This document shows, in pieces, positions 1 through 10,575 of a DNA stretch of 64,000 nt; the stretch's first letter is position 1, and each line of letters starts with the position of its first letter. The translations under genes were made by a program, and so were the position numbers. The notes beneath the pieces are model-generated. The model was not told where the DNA came from. It worked only from the letters and a program-made list of their open reading frames with translations, and made no database searches. Source of the DNA: Proteromonas lacertae (lineage: Eukaryota; Sar; Bigyra; Opalinata; Proteromonadidae); the NCBI GenBank assembly GCA_002245135.1, contig NGBS01000880.1, positions 1 to 64,000 on the forward strand, in the 5' to 3' direction.

Positions 1-46
1 ATTATTAGCGCATAAAGAGAGTTATTTACACAATATATATAAAATA

Positions 47-244
47 ATGACTATTTGTAAATTTTCCAGTAATAAATCGATGTTATTACTTCATGGCAAA
101 TTTGATGAAAATCATCCGCCATTAAATACTGAGAAGATTAAATTCAATGAAATTTTGTATATATACTACACATTATATAGTCTATTAAAATTAACAATAA
201 TATTTAAGATACTAAAAAAATTACATGTCTTAAATAAGATTTAA
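47..244 (+). CDS. Small hypothetical ORF, left-arm copy
   Basis: 65-codon ATG-initiated frame, rich in Ile, Leu, Lys and Asn. I recognise no family. It is kept exactly in the mirrored copy at 6,338-6,535, which only reflects the palindrome and is not independent evidence of coding. Its hydrophobic stretch near residues 36-55 could be a membrane segment. It may simply be a chance frame in AT-rich DNA. Confidence 0.2.
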   Translation: MTICKFSSNKSMLLLHGKFDENHPPLNTEKIKFNEILYIYYTLYSLLKLTIIFKILKKLHVLNKI

Positions 245-678
245 AAAAATTATATATAGATTTTATAATTTTTTATATGCAACAGAAAGGAAAGATTTTA
301 GTATTTTATCAAGAAATATTGTTGATAATTTTACAAAAGACTTTTTATTTATAAACTTAGTAATATATAGTCATATTAATGAACAGAAGTCAAATTAAAA
401 TGCGAGATGTGTTTAGGTTTTTATATAATACCAAATTTTCTAGATTGGAATAATAGTTCATTTTTAATAACACAAATACGTGAAAAGTGTAGAAAAGAAC
501 CAACAATCTTCAGATAATAATAATAATAATACTTTAATGAAATATTATTATATATTATTATTTTATATATATATGTTTGTATGTATTGTTGATTTATTGA
601 TTTTATGTTCAATTATATTGCAATTTTTGACAGTTTAAGGCGTATTAATAGACTTTCCCTATATAAATTATTGAAAAT

Positions 679-1350
679 CTAGTCGTTTAACGATGCTATT
701 ATTTCAAAAAAAGATTTTAAAGCTGTGCATTTCTTTTCTTCTTTGATTTTATAATTTTCAAATAGATTATACACATCATTTTCAGTAATATTAATTCTTT
801 TATATACTAAACACCAAATTTCCATATAAAAATGTCTTATACATTTTCTTTCTAATATTTTATTCGCTCCATTTAACATATACAATTCATAACCCTGCAT
901 ATCAACAGATGCAACATGTATTTTATAAGTGAAATAATGCAATAATGTATCTAATTTAACTGTATTAATTTCCTCTTTAAATATAATTCTGATGCAAATT
1001 AATTAGTAAAGAACCTCCCCAATTCCCCTTTTCAATATTTATGATTTTAGAATTATCAATATTACTTAATCCTACTTTATAAAGAGTAATGTTTTTTATC
1101 CATTTTTTAAACACTGCATCCATAAAAATAATCGTCATTTTCTAAACCTGACAAAGAAATATAATCATTATCTGTCCTTACATACATTAAAAATTCTGAT
1201 TCATTTTTATTCTTTATTTTAATTAATTCAATACTATCTCTACAATGAAGGACATTCTACACTTTTTCTATCCCATTTGTATCTCTTTATGTCATTATGA
1301 AAAACAATTTGATATATATTAACAGTAGAATGAATATAAAAAAGAACAAT
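679..1350 (-). pseudogene. FkbM-family methyltransferase remnant, left-arm copy
   Basis: The frame 679-942 contains SVDMQGYELYMLNGA, close to the FkbM SAM-dependent methyltransferase motif (hDVQGxELxVLxGA), followed by a Leu/Ile-rich helix and a conserved Glu region. Further 5', to about 1,350, weaker FkbM-like sequence is found in other frames, so the gene is broken by a frameshift and a stop. FkbM enzymes typically O-methylate sugars or lipids, which fits the surrounding glycan-modifying genes. The mirrored copy is at 5,230-5,893. The left copy keeps a longer C-terminus because the right copy has one extra T in a poly-T run. Confidence 0.6.
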
Positions 1351-1435
1351 ACAGAAATATAATATTACAGTTTATGTTTTGAATATATATTAACAAACTG
1401 TTGAAATTTCAAAGCAAATTCAAAACAAAATTTAC

Positions 1436-1940
1436 ACCCTATTGATAAACTCAAGAGAAGTCCAGGATGATTTAGGTGCAATCTTTAGCAATGGCTTAGG
1501 TGGTAATGGTGGTGTTATTTCTTTAACAATTGGTTTTTTCACGAACTATTGGTGGTGGCTCAGCAATTTCATAATTTACTTTAGGTAATATTGGTTTAAG
1601 TGTTGGCTATATAATTTTTTTTAGGATTAGCCCAACTATGCTTACTGTAATAATAATCTTTATCATTATTAACATTATCTTCCATTTCTTTTAAGGTATC
1701 TTTGTTGATAATAACTTTTGGTACTGGGTGTAATTTTAGTTTCATCAGTAACAACTTTAGCTAGTGATGTTACTTTATCTTCATCATTACTTACTTTAAC
1801 TGATGGTGTAATTTTATCTTTCTTATATTTACCTTTGGTTTTGATACATTAATTTTGATAACTTCATTATCATCATCAACATCTTCAAAAACATTATCAT
1901 CATTAATCCAATATCATCAGCTAAATCCTTCTCAGACTTT
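1436..1940 (-). pseudogene. Charged, Lys/Asp/Pro-rich protein remnant, left-arm copy
   Basis: Read on the minus strand, this segment gives stretches rich in Asp/Glu/Lys, then Pro-rich (runs such as EPPPIV and PPLPPKP), ending in SWTSLEFINRV and a stop. The stretches lie in at least three frames, so it is a decayed gene. No family is recognised. The Polinton C end at 1,949 abuts its 5' side, suggesting the element landed in this gene. The same remnant is at 4,640-5,146. Confidence 0.4.
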
Positions 1941-2064
1941 AAAGGCTTTGTTGTGCGCCGTTGAGCCGGTTGCGCCGTTGAGCCGCTCTCATCATATAAT
2001 TACTTTTAAAACAATCTAATATTATTTTTATCTTAGTTATAATGAGTTATTAGCAAATATAAAG

Positions 2065-2337
2065 TTAGTTTGTCATATGACCTACATCTGTGATATACTT
2101 ATTATGAACTTCATTATTCTTAATGAAGCAATGACTCTTCTCATAATCGTTTGAGTCAGGGAACTCTCTCTTGATACGGTACTTGATAAGCTTCTGACAG
2201 GGATAACTTTGATGAGTAAGGAACTGGACGGAAGGAAGTTGTTCCTGAACAACAGTAAGGGCAACAAAAGTAAGTGTTGCGGTTCTTCTTGCGGTGTCTT
2301 TGGAGTACGATCTCTTCATAAGGGCACTAAGACTCAT
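2065..2337 (-). pseudogene. Polinton C terminal ORF fragment, left-arm copy
   Basis: 90-codon frame with basic N-terminus, ending in NKYITDVGHMTN just inside the element terminus. It lies downstream of the PolB fragment on the same strand and could be the far 3' end of the polymerase reading frame after a large internal deletion, or a separate small gene; I cannot tell. DNA encoding its C-terminus (GTCATATGACCTACATCTG) is recognisably related to the sub-terminal DNA of the 640-bp foldback elements, tying those elements to Polinton C. Confidence 0.4.
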
Positions 2338-2399
2338 GACTATCCAGAAGTGTCATTCATGGTAGAATAGATTCACATGAGGGTTGTTTAAATGCTTGT

Positions 2400-3176
2400 C
2401 TATCTTCGGTTAGTAGATTGGATCTGCGCATGGATGTGGTTCTTCTCCTGTAACTGTTGAATCTTGTTATGATGGAAGCCTAAGTCCATTGGGTAAGTTA
2501 ACATGTTATCATCAACCATTGGACGATCAGGATGAGTACCACAGGAAGGTCTTAAGAACATCGCAATGCAATAAAGGAAGCATCGATCGTCAGTGTTCTT
2601 TACTGTACAACAACACTTCTTATTAGCAATAAACTCTGATAACTTCGGTATCCTACAACATCCTCCTTGCATGCTATCGAAGACTGCTAACTTTACTTTG
2701 ACAGCATCTTTTGTCTTGAAGATTACCCCTGACTTCTCTTGAGCTAAGTCCTTATTGAGCTTATCATGAATCGCTGCTTGGAATAGATCTTGGATGCTCT
2801 TCCTATCGATGAAGCTGTTAATTGAGAATGTATCGCACTTGACAATATAGATCTTGTTGGTGCTTACTTTGAGGTTCATATGGGCAGTCAGTATCTGCTC
2901 CAATCTATCGTAGAATGGTTCATTGCCATAGCATAATTGATTGATGAAGGCTTCCGGATTATCTCTTAAGGTCATTTGAGGAGTCTCTATCTGGATTACC
3001 CTAGAGTACTCCATCGAGGACAACTCCTTCTCATGCATGTTGAACACTCTCTGATCCATAGGCAATGCTCTTGGATCATTAACCATCGGTGGAACTACTG
3101 CGTGATCTCTTCTCGGGCTCCTTGAAGTCCTTTGCTTCTTCGTCGGAGTATTATCGCTAGGTAATGATCTCTTCAT
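2400..3176 (-). pseudogene. polB: Polinton protein-primed DNA polymerase B, N-terminal fragment (left arm)
   Basis: 258 codons from an ATG at 3,176. The N-terminus is basic with a nuclear-localisation-like KKQR/PRR stretch. Near residues 186-210 is CCTVKNTDDRCFLYCIA, matching the 'xNxDxxCFxxxxxA' signature upstream of the exonuclease domain in Polinton/Maverick polymerases and related retro-like polyproteins. None of the exonuclease or polymerase motifs follow: full-length proteins exceed 1,000 residues, so most of the gene is missing after about 2,400. Family membership rests on this single motif plus context. Confidence 0.6.
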
Positions 3177-3414
3177 ACTTCCTGAGAAGTACTTGGAAAT
3201 TAAAAACTGATAGCTATCAGGTGTTTCACTTCACGTAGAATCCGATCGTAGACTTCTCCGATGATTCCAATCATGAACCGTAACCCTAACGCTAAGTCAT
3301 AATAAGCATGTATTGTCCTGGCTGTGATCAAGATAACATAAAGGAGCACTCTTAAAAGAGGAAGAAGATGAAGATGTGAAGTTAGAAGGCTCGGAAAAGT
3401 ACATGATTGGAATC
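3166..3414. other. Spacer of the giant palindrome
   Basis: About 250 nt that is not mirrored. It contains CGTAACCCTAACGC near 3,279-3,292 and an inverted 16-mer at its edges (3,262-3,277 and 3,402-3,417). The base composition matches Polinton C, not the host. Short complementary sequences at the edges are what a fold-back or template-switch event would use. Confidence 0.7.
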
Positions 3415-3420
3415 ATCACC

Positions 3421-4170
3421 TAGCGATAATACTCCGACGAAGAAGCAAAGGACTTCAAGGAGCCGAGAAGAGATCACGCAGTAGTTCCACCGATGGTTAA
3501 TGATCCAAGAGCATTGCCTATGGATCAGAGAGTGTTCAACATGCATGAGAAGGAGTTGTCCTCGATGGAGTACTCTAGGGTAATCCAGATAGAGACTCCT
3601 CAAATGACCTTAAGAGATAATCCGGAAGCCTTCATCAATCAATTATGCTATGGCAATGAACCATTCTACGATAGATTGGAGCAGATACTGACTGCCCATA
3701 TGAACCTCAAAGTAAGCACCAACAAGATCTATATTGTCAAGTGCGATACATTCTCAATTAACAGCTTCATCGATAGGAAGAGCATCCAAGATCTATTCCA
3801 AGCAGCGATTCATGATAAGCTCAATAAGGACTTAGCTCAAGAGAAGTCAGGGGTAATCTTCAAGACAAAAGATGCTGTCAAAGTAAAGTTAGCAGTCTTC
3901 GATAGCATGCAAGGAGGATGTTGTAGGATACCGAAGTTATCAGAGTTTATTGCTAATAAGAAGTGTTGTTGTACAGTAAAGAACACTGACGATCGATGCT
4001 TCCTTTATTGCATTGCGATGTTCTTAAGACCTTCCTGTGGTACTCATCCTGATCGTCCAATGGTTGATGATAACATGTTAACTTACCCAATGGACTTAGG
4101 CTTCCATCATAACAAGATTCAACAGTTACAGGAGAAGAACCACATCCATTGCGCAGATCCAATCTACTAA
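3421..4170 (+). pseudogene. polB: Polinton PolB N-terminal fragment (right arm)
   Basis: Mirror of the left-arm fragment, carrying the same CFLYCIA motif. It differs by a lost G in the Ser/Arg-rich region near 3,461, which breaks the frame so that the longest open part starts at the internal Met at 3,493. Its last residues also differ from the left copy because of a small indel near 4,150. The region encoding the first few residues is absent, being replaced by spacer sequence. Confidence 0.6.
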
Positions 4171-4242
4171 CCGAAGATAGACAAGCATTTAAACAACCCT
4201 CATGTGAATCTATTCTACCATGAATGACACTTCTGGATAGTC

Positions 4243-4515
4243 ATGAGTCTTAGTGCCCTTATGAAGAGATCGTACTCCAAAGACACCGCAAGAAGAACCG
4301 CAACACTTACTTTTGTTGCCCTTACTGTTGTTCAGGAACAACTTCCTTCCGTCAGTTCCTTACTCATCAAAGTTATCCCTGTCAGAAGCTTATCAAGTAC
4401 CGTATCAAGAGAGAGTTCCCTGACTCAAACGATTATGAGAAGAGTCATTGCTTCATTAAGAATAATGAAGTTCATAAATAAGTATATCACAGATGTAGGT
4501 CATATGACAAACTAA
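4243..4515 (+). pseudogene. Polinton C terminal ORF fragment (right arm)
   Basis: Mirror of 2,065-2,337 with compensating small indels that change the middle part of the translation. Same C-terminus next to the element terminus. Confidence 0.4.
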
Positions 4516-4639
4516 CTTTATATTTGCTAATAACTCATTATAACTAAGATAAAAATAATATTAGATTGTTTTAAAAGTAATTATATGATGAGAGCGGCTC
4601 AACGGCGCAACCGGCTCAACGGCGCACAACAAAGCCTTT

Positions 4640-5146
4640 AAAGTCTGAGAAGGATTTAGCTGATGATATTGGATTAATGATGATAATGTTTTTGAAGATG
4701 TTGATGATGATAATGAAGTTATCAAAATTAATGTATCAAAACCAAAGGTAAATATAAGAAAGATAAAATTACACCATCAGTTAAAGTAAGTAATGATGAA
4801 GATAAAGTAACATCACTAGCTAAAGTTGTTACTGATGAAACTAAAATTACACCAGTACCAAAAGTTATTATCAACAAAGATACCTTAAAAGAAATGGAAG
4901 ATAATGTTAATAATGATAAAGATTATTATTACAGTAAGCATAGTTGGGCTAATCCTAAAAAAAATTATATAGCCAACACTTAAACCAATATTACCTAAAG
5001 TAAATTATGAAATTGCTGAGCCACCACCAATAGTTCGTGAAAAACCAATTGTTAAAGAAATAACACCACCATTACCACCTAAGCCATTGCTAAAGATTGC
5101 ACCTAAATCATCCTGGACTTCTCTTGAGTTTATCAATAGGGTGTAA
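4640..5146 (+). pseudogene. Charged, Lys/Asp/Pro-rich protein remnant (right arm)
   Basis: Mirror of 1,436-1,940. The right copy reads KGKYKKDKITPSVKV-type sequence followed, after a frame break, by a Pro-rich tail. Host or element origin is unclear. A compositionally similar Lys/Glu/Pro-rich frame lies at 6.6-7.2 kb. Confidence 0.4.
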
Positions 5147-5229
5147 ATTTTGTTTTGAATTTGCTTTGAAATTTCAACAGTTTGTTAATATATAATTCAA
5201 AACATAAACTGTAATATTATATTTCTGTA

Positions 5230-5893
5230 TTGTTCTTTTTTATATTCATTCTACTGTTAATATATATCAAATTGTTTTTTCATAATGACATAAAGAGATA
5301 CAAATGGGATAGAAAAAGTGTAGAATGTCCTTCATGTAGAGATAGTATTGAATTAATTAAAATAAAGAATAAAAATGAATCAGAATTTTTAATGTATGTA
5401 AGGACAGATAATGATTATATTTCTTTGTCAGGTTTAGAAAATGACGATTATTTTTATGGATGCAGGTGTTTAAAAAATGGATAAAAAACATTACTCTTTA
5501 TAAAGTAGGATTAAGTAATATTGATAATTCTAAAATCATAAATATTGAAAAGGGGAATTGGGGAGGTTCTTTACTAATTAATTTGCATCAGAATTATATT
5601 TAAAGAGAAATTAATACAGTTAAATTAGATACATTATTGCATTATTTCACTTATAAAATACATGTTGCATCTGTTGATATGCAGGGTTATGAATTGTATA
5701 TGTTAAATGGAGCGAATAAAATATTAGAAAGAAAATGTATAAGACATTTTTATATGGAAATTTGGTGTTTAGTATATAAAAGAATTAATATTACTGAAAA
5801 TGATGTGTATAATCTATTTGAAAATTATAAAATCAAAGAAGAAAAGAAATGCACAGCTTTAAAATCTTTTTTTTGAAATAATAGCATCGTTAA
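5230..5893 (+). pseudogene. FkbM-family methyltransferase remnant (right arm)
   Basis: Starts with a hydrophobic anchor-like stretch (FFFIFILLLIYIKLFF), then a Cys-containing region, a frame break near 5,484, NWGGSLL, an in-frame TAA near 5,601, then LDTLLHY...SVDMQGYELYMLNGA. The order fits a type II membrane-anchored FkbM methyltransferase. An extra T in the poly-T run near 5,870 ends the frame earlier than in the left arm. Confidence 0.6.
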
Positions 5894-6337
5894 ACGACTA
5901 GATTTTCAATAATTTATATAGGGAAAGTCTATTAATACGCCTTAAACTGTCAAAAATTGCAATATAATTGAACATAAAATCAATAAATCAACAAATACAT
6001 ACAAACATATATATATAAAATAATAATAATAATAATATTTCATTAAAGTATTATTATTATTATTATCTGAAGATTGTTGGTTCTTTTCTACACTTTTCAC
6101 GTATTTGTGTTATTAAAAAATGAACTATTATTCCAATCTAGAAAATTTGGTATTATATAAAAACCTAAACACATCTCGCATTTTAATTTGACTTCTGTTC
6201 ATTAATATGACTATATATTACTAAGTTTATAAATAAAAAGTCTTTTGTAAAATTATCAACAATATTTCTTGATAAAATACTAAAATCTTTCCTTTCTGTT
6301 GCATATAAAAAATTATAAAATCTATATATAATTTTTT

Positions 6338-6535
6338 TTAAATCTTATTTAAGACATGTAATTTTTTTAGTATCTTAAATATTATTGTTAATTTTAATAG
6401 ACTATATAATGTGTAGTATATATACAAAATTTCATTGAATTTAATCTTCTCAGTATTTAATGGCGGATGATTTTCATCAAATTTGCCATGAAGTAATAAC
6501 ATCGATTTATTACTGGAAAATTTACAAATAGTCAT
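6338..6535 (-). CDS. Small hypothetical ORF, right-arm copy
   Basis: Exact mirror of the 65-codon frame at 47-244. No recognised family. It lies in AT-rich DNA at the outer edge of the palindrome. Confidence 0.2.
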   Translation of the reverse strand: MTICKFSSNKSMLLLHGKFDENHPPLNTEKIKFNEILYIYYTLYSLLKLTIIFKILKKLHVLNKI

Positions 6536-6600
6536 TATTTATATATATTTGTAAATAACTCTCTTTATGCGCTAATAATATCATATTAATTAATTGTAAG

Positions 6601-7187
6601 AATGCTTGCATCATAGATTTTTACTTCCTGGACGCCATCAACTCCTCCTCCATCTCTATTTGGAAACCAGATGAAAGAAAGATAAAAATAGTGAAATTAG
6701 ATAAAGAAGAAGAAGAAGAAGAAGAGAAAAAGCTTGAGGAAGTCAAAACAAAAGAAATCGATAATCCACCCCCTCCTCCTTCATCAATTTCAAATTTAAA
6801 TCCAAAAACAGATATTGAGAGTGATAGTGAAGAATCAATGAATTTGTTAACAAGTGCATGGAATTATATTTACAAGATGAGAAAGAAAGGGAAGTTAAGA
6901 AAGAAATTAGAAAGTAGTTATTACTTATATAAAAGATTAAAGAAAGCTCAACATTAAAAGATCTCAATGAAAAAGCAAAGATGATGACAAAAGAAGAGAA
7001 AGAAAAATTATTAGAAATAGAAATAGAACATGAAAGAAGATAATAAAATACCAGATCCTCCCAAGATCAAAGAAATCACTGCGAGTTCTGTAATTTATGA
7101 AATGGTGATAAAAATGATGAAGATACTGAAACAAAAGTTAGAAAGCACATTAAAAAGTATCAAGCAAAAGAAGAAAAAAAGTTGTTA
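6601..7187 (+). pseudogene. Lys/Glu/Pro-rich protein remnant, split by a Tc1 element
   Basis: Open sequence from about 6,601 contains an acidic run (residues KEEEEEEEKK), PPPPPSS and a basic Lys/Arg-rich helix, then breaks into other frames near 6,957 and 7,030. At 7,188 a Tc1-like element begins. No ATG is seen at the start of the longest frame (it opens with GTG). Composition is like the charged remnant in the palindrome. Function unknown. Confidence 0.35.
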
Positions 7188-8845
7188 CAGATTGTTGCAA
7201 TTAAATGTTGCTAAATTTCATAATACTTGTACGAGCCATCAAGTTTGGCATTTCTGTAACGACTCTTTCCAAAAAACATATTTTTTGTTGCAAATCACTT
7301 ATTCGAACCTCAAGTTCTAATTTTTTGTTTTACAATTCCTCACATAATTTCATCTCATAAACACACATTTAAAGAGAATTTCAGATATATAATTCTTTAT
7401 TATTGTGAATAATAGACCTATATGTCTTCACCTCCCAAGACTTTTTCTAAACACAGAATGACTAACGTATTGAATGGTTTTATAACATTCTGCAGGTGTA
7501 ATTGTTTTAAATGACTCCTTAATACGTATTAATACTTCATCTCTAGTTGTATAGTGTGAACACTCTACTCTCTTTTTCCAGAAACCGAAGATATACTCAA
7601 TTGGGTTTAATGGTGAGCTATAAGGAGTATTATATAAAATTCTGTTGCCTGAATTAAGTATAACACTCTCCATATCTTTATCGTGGTGTATAGAAGCATT
7701 ATCTAAGAATATTACCACTGGAGCTAAATGCTTAACATCCTCAAGCAATTGTTTAATATAGACAGTAAAAACTGGAATACTATTATTACCATATATAATC
7801 TGATTATGCAACATACCAAGTTCACACGTTGAAGAAATAATTGTAATTTCGCTTGAATTACTTCTCATATGAACTATAGGAGTCTCTCCAATTGGTGCAC
7901 GTGCACGTCCTGTAACAAGACCCATTTGCCAATGAGTCTCGTCTACATACACAGGTCTAAATCCACTCTCTTGGAATTGAATTAACTTTCGAACTACAGT
8001 TATTCTTTGTTGAATTAAGTCAGGTATATTATCTTTATTAGAACCTCTAATTACAAAACGTTTTAATGTTATGTTAGGCAGTCCATCATCCATCATCCTT
8101 TTTGTTAAATGTCTATGGATATTTGAAGTGCTTACTGTTTTACCTGTTTCATGTGCAATTACAGCTTGAAGTTCTTTTAAGACTACTTTTGTTATTTTCT
8201 CGAATTTTATTAATTAATATCAAAGATTCTGATTCTCCAAGTATGCGTTGTCTTCCTTTCTTAGTTGCAGACTTATCAATATCACCTCCTTTGTTTAGAA
8301 TTCTTAACAAGCTTTTTACTCTGGTGATGTTTATATTGGTCATACTGGAGTAGTACTCAGGAGTAGTTGTTTTACCGTGGTAAGCAAATAATCTTTTCAT
8401 AGTTTCTAACTGAGATTGATTAACCTTTTGATATACTCTTTTTTCTGATTGTTCTTTAGCTTTAGCTATAGGTTTAGATTTTTTGGAAGATATAACTTCT
8501 AATAGTTCAACATTATCTGGTATTCCTGATATAGGCTCAATTACTACATCTTGTAAAACTTCAACCTCTGCTGATCTGCTTAAAAACTTGTTTCGACAGA
8601 AATCATCAGTTAAATTTACGTAACGAATTGTCTATAAATGTTATATGAATATTAATATACCATTATAAACAAAGAAACTATTTTATTTATAAAAATTAAG
8701 CTTTATTTATCTGTTTTTATAAAAATTAAAAGATCTTTGGAGGGATTAAGAGCTTGAGGTTCGAATAAGTGATTTGCCAACAAAAAGTATGTTTTTTGGA
8801 AAGAGTCGTTACAGAAATTTAGCAACATTTAATTGCAACAACCTG
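7188..8845. mobile_element. Tc1/mariner-type element with inverted ends and TA target duplication
   Basis: The left end CAGATTGTTGCAATTAAATG at 7,188 is matched by the reverse complement at the right end (CATTTAATTGCAACAACCTG, ending at 8,845). Each is flanked by TA (7,186-7,187 and 8,846-8,847), the classic Tc1/mariner target. Inverted similarity continues inward for well over 100 bp, including AACGACTCTTTCCAAAAAAC. A 170-bp relative made only of these ends sits at 42,101-42,270. The element carries one transposase gene on the minus strand. Confidence 0.85.
7428..8635 (-). pseudogene. Tc1-like DD34E transposase, one frameshift
   Basis: The C-terminal catalytic part (7,428-8,150) contains VYVDETHW (first Asp), VIFLDNASIHH (second Asp) and NPIEYIFGFWK (Glu); 34 residues separate the second Asp from the Glu. 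The N-terminal part (8,149 to about 8,635) has a helix-turn-helix type DNA-binding region and a GRQR patch, the usual interdomain hook. The two parts are in different frames, with a 1-nt shift near 8,175 in an A-rich run. Otherwise the gene looks recent. No ATG is obvious at the very start. Confidence 0.8.
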
Positions 8846-9306
8846 TAGTAAGATAATAGTAGAATCAAAAATGGGTTTGGCTTGGCCATCCCATTCTCTT
8901 TTAATACTTCACATATGTATTGTCTTTATTTTTTTGTACTATTTACAAGCTTGATTGATAGAGTTTTTATAAAATAAAAGAAAACTATCAATAATTCAGC
9001 CAAAAATAAATATAACCAAAAATAATAAAAAAAACTAATCTAGCTGTTGTATTTTTTTTATTTTTATTTCTCACTTTTTGAAATGTCTCTTTATCTATTG
9101 ATTTTTATATCATAAATTTATTGCTACCTTATAGGTAATCAACAAAATTTTAATTTTAGACTGATCAAATAACTTTTTCATAATTAAAAATCGAGAAAAC
9201 AAAAGTCGAACGATTTCAATAAAAATAGTTGTTTTGTCTGAATTTTCATTCCCTTTATTTAGATCTTTCTCGCTAATTAGAGCAAATGAGTTCCCCAAAA
9301 CAACCA
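8846..9306. other. AT-rich stretch without a supported gene
   Basis: Holds the 3' flank of the Tc1 element and poly-A/T rich sequence. A 65-codon minus frame (9,110-9,307) has no recognisable features and overlaps the start of the next transposase pseudogene. Confidence 0.5.
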
Positions 9307-10211
9307 TGTAAAGTCACTGTCAAAAAAAACTCCTGTTACAGAGTCTGAAAAAGAGAAAATTAGAGCTCTGGTAAATCAATCTTGTAGTATTGGAGAAATT
9401 GCCTTAAAAATGGCAAGAACCAAGAGTACTATTTGGAAGTACTTACAAATTATGGGGTTGAAGACATCCAAAGCCATATTAAGTATTTCACCACCTAAGG
9501 TTAGAAAAGGGAGAAAACCAATTATTTTGAACTCTATCATTAGTGGGTAAGCTGTTAGAGATTATATCTTGAGAAGTCAAGTTAATGGCATTACAATTCA
9601 ATCTGCCAAAACACTCAGAAATGTGTTGGTGAAGAACAGCTTAATCCCTCAGCAGTATCATTAAGTACAATTCGTTGAAGAAAGATTAATGACAGTATCT
9701 CAAAACATATTCTTGGATTATAAGACGATTATGTTCTCAGATGAGTCGATGATTAGACTTAGAAATGTTAAAAGTGTTTGATGGAGTATCTCTGGAAAAC
9801 CTATTATTAGGAAGCAAAGGATCAAAGGAAACGCAGGTCTGGGATGCCTTTTCAGAGTATGGATTCACTGATCTGATGGTTATGCAGAAGTCATTTGAAC
9901 CCAAAGATGGTGTAAGTAAGGGAATAAATTCAGTTAGACAATGTTATTTCTTACAAGACAGCACCAGCATGTATAAAAGTAGGTATACCACAGAATATCT
10001 TCAAAGGAACGGTTGGAAACCTATCAGAAATCCACCGTTTTCTCCAGACTTAAATCCTATTGAAAAGATCTGGGCGACTCTAAAACACAAGATTAGTGAA
10101 GATGAAAACAATTTCAAAGACTTAGATAGCCTAGAAGAAGCTGCAAAAAGAATTTGGAATGAAAAAATGAATCGAACGATATTTTTGAAACTGCTATTAT
10201 TTAAAATATAA
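9307..10211 (+). pseudogene. Second Tc1/mariner transposase, decayed
   Basis: Begins with helix-turn-helix-like sequence (TESEKEKIRALVNQSCSIGE), then SDESMIRL (first catalytic Asp), QVWDAFSEYGFTDLM, YFLQDSTSMYKS (second Asp) and SPDLNPIEKIWATLK (Glu), again with 34 residues between the last two. Several stops (near 9,548, 9,663 and 9,780) and a frame change break it. It is a different lineage from the 7.2-kb element. A related C-terminal fragment is at 30,575-30,907. I could not find its terminal repeats. Confidence 0.8.
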
Positions 10212-10575
10212 TGAATCATTATTTAAATTTTATTGTTTTGTTTATATATATATATGTATTGTATTGTTTTTATTATGTTTGACTTAATCAATAAAATGCA
10301 TTTTAAAGATGTAATTCTTTTTCGAATCCATATACAATAAAAATTTATTAAAAATATATTAAAAATAAATTATATCTATAAATAAATAAGTATTTGAAAA
10401 TAAATAAAAATTAAAAATCATTATTTCCATTTATCAGTTTTTATATTGAAATTACACATTTCATGATTAGAAAAATGAATAGAAATTCAATTAAATACAT
10501 CTTATCAAGCCAAAAACTATGCTATTTTTCTTTCCAAATTTTCTTATCATAGTAATAAATTATAAGAACCAATCT
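10212..10575. other. AT-rich intergenic stretch
   Basis: No gene, repeat or structured element seen; A/T runs throughout. It probably contains the promoter of the fucosyltransferase-like gene that follows. Confidence 0.5.

Larger units (their letters stand above)
1949..4631. mobile_element. Folded end of Polinton C (terminal repeat plus PolB fragment, mirrored)
   Basis: Both ends carry TGTTGTGCGCCGTTGAGCCG and its complement. Inside each terminus is a short direct repeat of GCGCCGTTGAGCCG (1,955-1,968 and 1,972-1,985, mirrored on the right). The interior is markedly richer in G+C than its surroundings and encodes the N-terminal part of a Polinton DNA polymerase, facing outward in both arms. 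The structure is best read as one Polinton end copied into an inverted repeat, not as a normal transposon. The same termini occur on the foldback elements at 15.2 and 30.9 kb. Confidence 0.7.
1..6581. repeat. Giant inverted repeat (palindrome), about 3.16-kb arms
   Basis: Bases 1 to about 3,165 are the reverse complement of about 3,415 to 6,580; paired positions add up to 6,580 at every checkpoint (for example 3,161 with 3,419, and 1,948 with 4,632). The arms differ by scattered single-base changes and small indels. The right arm stops matching near 6,581; the left arm reaches the window start and may continue beyond it. The spacer (about 3,166-3,414) is Polinton-like and is bounded by a 16-bp inverted match, GATGATTCCAATCATG at 3,262-3,277 with its complement at 3,402-3,417. 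The arms contain host sequence plus one end of a Polinton, so the inversion happened after that element had inserted. Confidence 0.93.

Noticed and set aside
3382-3603. 73-codon minus frame across the palindrome spacer
   Set aside because: It is antisense to the PolB fragment and crosses spacer sequence; no family features.
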